Below, one piece after another: positions 6,127-6,413 of a DNA stretch of 6,413 bases. Source of the stretch: Oscillospiraceae bacterium (GTDB taxonomy: Bacteria; Bacillota; Clostridia; Oscillospirales; Ruminococcaceae). Under the pieces are notes generated by a model. The model did no database searches and was not told the DNA's origin. It worked only from the letters and a program-made list of their open reading frames with translations. A program made the position numbers and the translations under genes. The stretch lies in contig JAFSHJ010000219.1 in the NCBI GenBank assembly GCA_017440425.1, forward strand, positions 1 to 6,413, in the 5' to 3' direction. Positions within the stretch are counted from its first letter, which is position 1, and each line of letters begins with the position of its first letter.

Positions 6127-6202
6127 CGCCCCTCCGTGTTTGCCTGCGGCAAACCCACACCGTTAAGGTGTGGCATTTTCGCATGAAAATGACGGAGGGG
6201 CG
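6127..6202. repeat. four-armed gapless palindromic element (cloverleaf), copy 2
   Basis: A 76-base structure in which 64 bases pair perfectly. The outer stem is 6127-6137 with 6192-6202 (11 bp). Inside, with no unpaired junction base, are hairpin 6138-6154 (7 bp, 3-nt loop), hairpin 6155-6173 (7 bp, 5-nt loop) and hairpin 6174-6191 (7 bp, 4-nt loop). The ends are CGCCCC and GGGGCG, as in the copy at 951-1055, but the arm sequences are otherwise unrelated. It sits 48 bases past the stop of the partial right-hand gene and about 90 bases before the kinase promoter. From memory, the TGGC-hairpin-GACGGAGGGG side resembles dispersed repeats common in gut Firmicutes; I could not check this. No T-run follows the stem on the minus strand, so it is not a normal terminator. 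Confidence 0.88.
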
Positions 6203-6250
6203 TATGCTGCCTGTTTCGCTTCACTTTTCAGTTATCCGAATATTCCGCAA

Positions 6251-6413
6251 TCACTTTTTTACAGTTTCAAAAACCGGCACGCCCAAAATGCCCACATCCA
6301 TATCTGCACCCTTCGGGCAGAAGTGGTTCCACATGGGAGAGGTTGTCTTGATTTCAATTTTGTTTGCGCCCTCTTTTAGCATTCCCTTTACGCAATAGCG
6401 GTTGGGATTCCAA
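6251..6413 (-). CDS. C-terminal fragment of a probable glycoside hydrolase (5' part outside the window)
   Basis: An open frame enters from the right edge and ends at TGA (6253-6251), giving 53 residues from WNPNRYCVKG to VFETVKK. The pattern W-x-P-x-R-Y-x-V-x-G-x-L-K-E-G-x-N-x-I-E-I-K, followed by GILGVPVF, resembles the galactose-binding-like beta-sandwich that closes many GH2, GH78 and GH106 enzymes (for example alpha-L-rhamnosidases). This is recognition by pattern from a short tail, so the family is uncertain. If it is a rhamnosidase, it would release the sugar that the neighbouring kinase pathway uses. Its direction matches all other genes. No strong terminator follows; the cloverleaf element comes next. 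Confidence 0.65.
   Translation of the reverse strand, partial: WNPNRYCVKGMLKEGANKIEIKTTSPMWNHFCPKGADMDVGILGVPVFETVKK

Overview
The window looks like a chromosomal piece of a gut-type Clostridia genome (Oscillospirales or Lachnospirales-like). I infer this from its mid-range GC, strong AGGAGG ribosome sites, Firmicutes-style TTGACN-17-TATAAT promoters and the clostridial form of DinB (DVNSAYLSWE). Taxonomy is an inference from style only. Every gene I can support reads on the minus strand, so transcription runs from high to low coordinates; the long plus-strand frames are shadows.

Layout in transcription order. (1) 6251-6413: the last 53 codons of a gene entering from the right, resembling the C-terminal beta-sandwich end of a glycoside hydrolase. 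(2) 6127-6202: a gapless four-armed palindromic (cloverleaf) element. (3) 6008-6036: a good promoter, followed by a leader of about 100 nt. (4) 4503-5900: an FGGY sugar kinase of the L-rhamnulokinase (RhaB) type. (5) 4454-4489: a hairpin terminator. (6) 3632-4408, 2817-3593 and 2019-2795: three tandem, equally long (258 aa) paralogous metal-dependent hydrolases of the amidohydrolase_2 family. (7) 1151-1963: a fourth, distant family member that appears to have lost most of its metal ligands. (8) 1102-1131: a terminator closing the cluster. (9) 951-1055: a second, larger gapless four-armed palindrome of unrelated sequence but the same architecture. (10) 888-916 and 1-852: a promoter and the first 284 codons of dinB (DNA polymerase IV), which runs off the left edge.

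Working together: the kinase and the glycoside-hydrolase-like tail suggest a sugar (possibly rhamnoside) catabolic locus. The hydrolase array would be an accessory part that opens or cleaves a sugar-derived or glycoside-derived compound; its substrate cannot be read from sequence. dinB is a separate transcription unit.

The two most unusual things are the pair of cloverleaf palindromes, which share a fold but not arm sequences, and the three-active-plus-one-degenerate hydrolase array.
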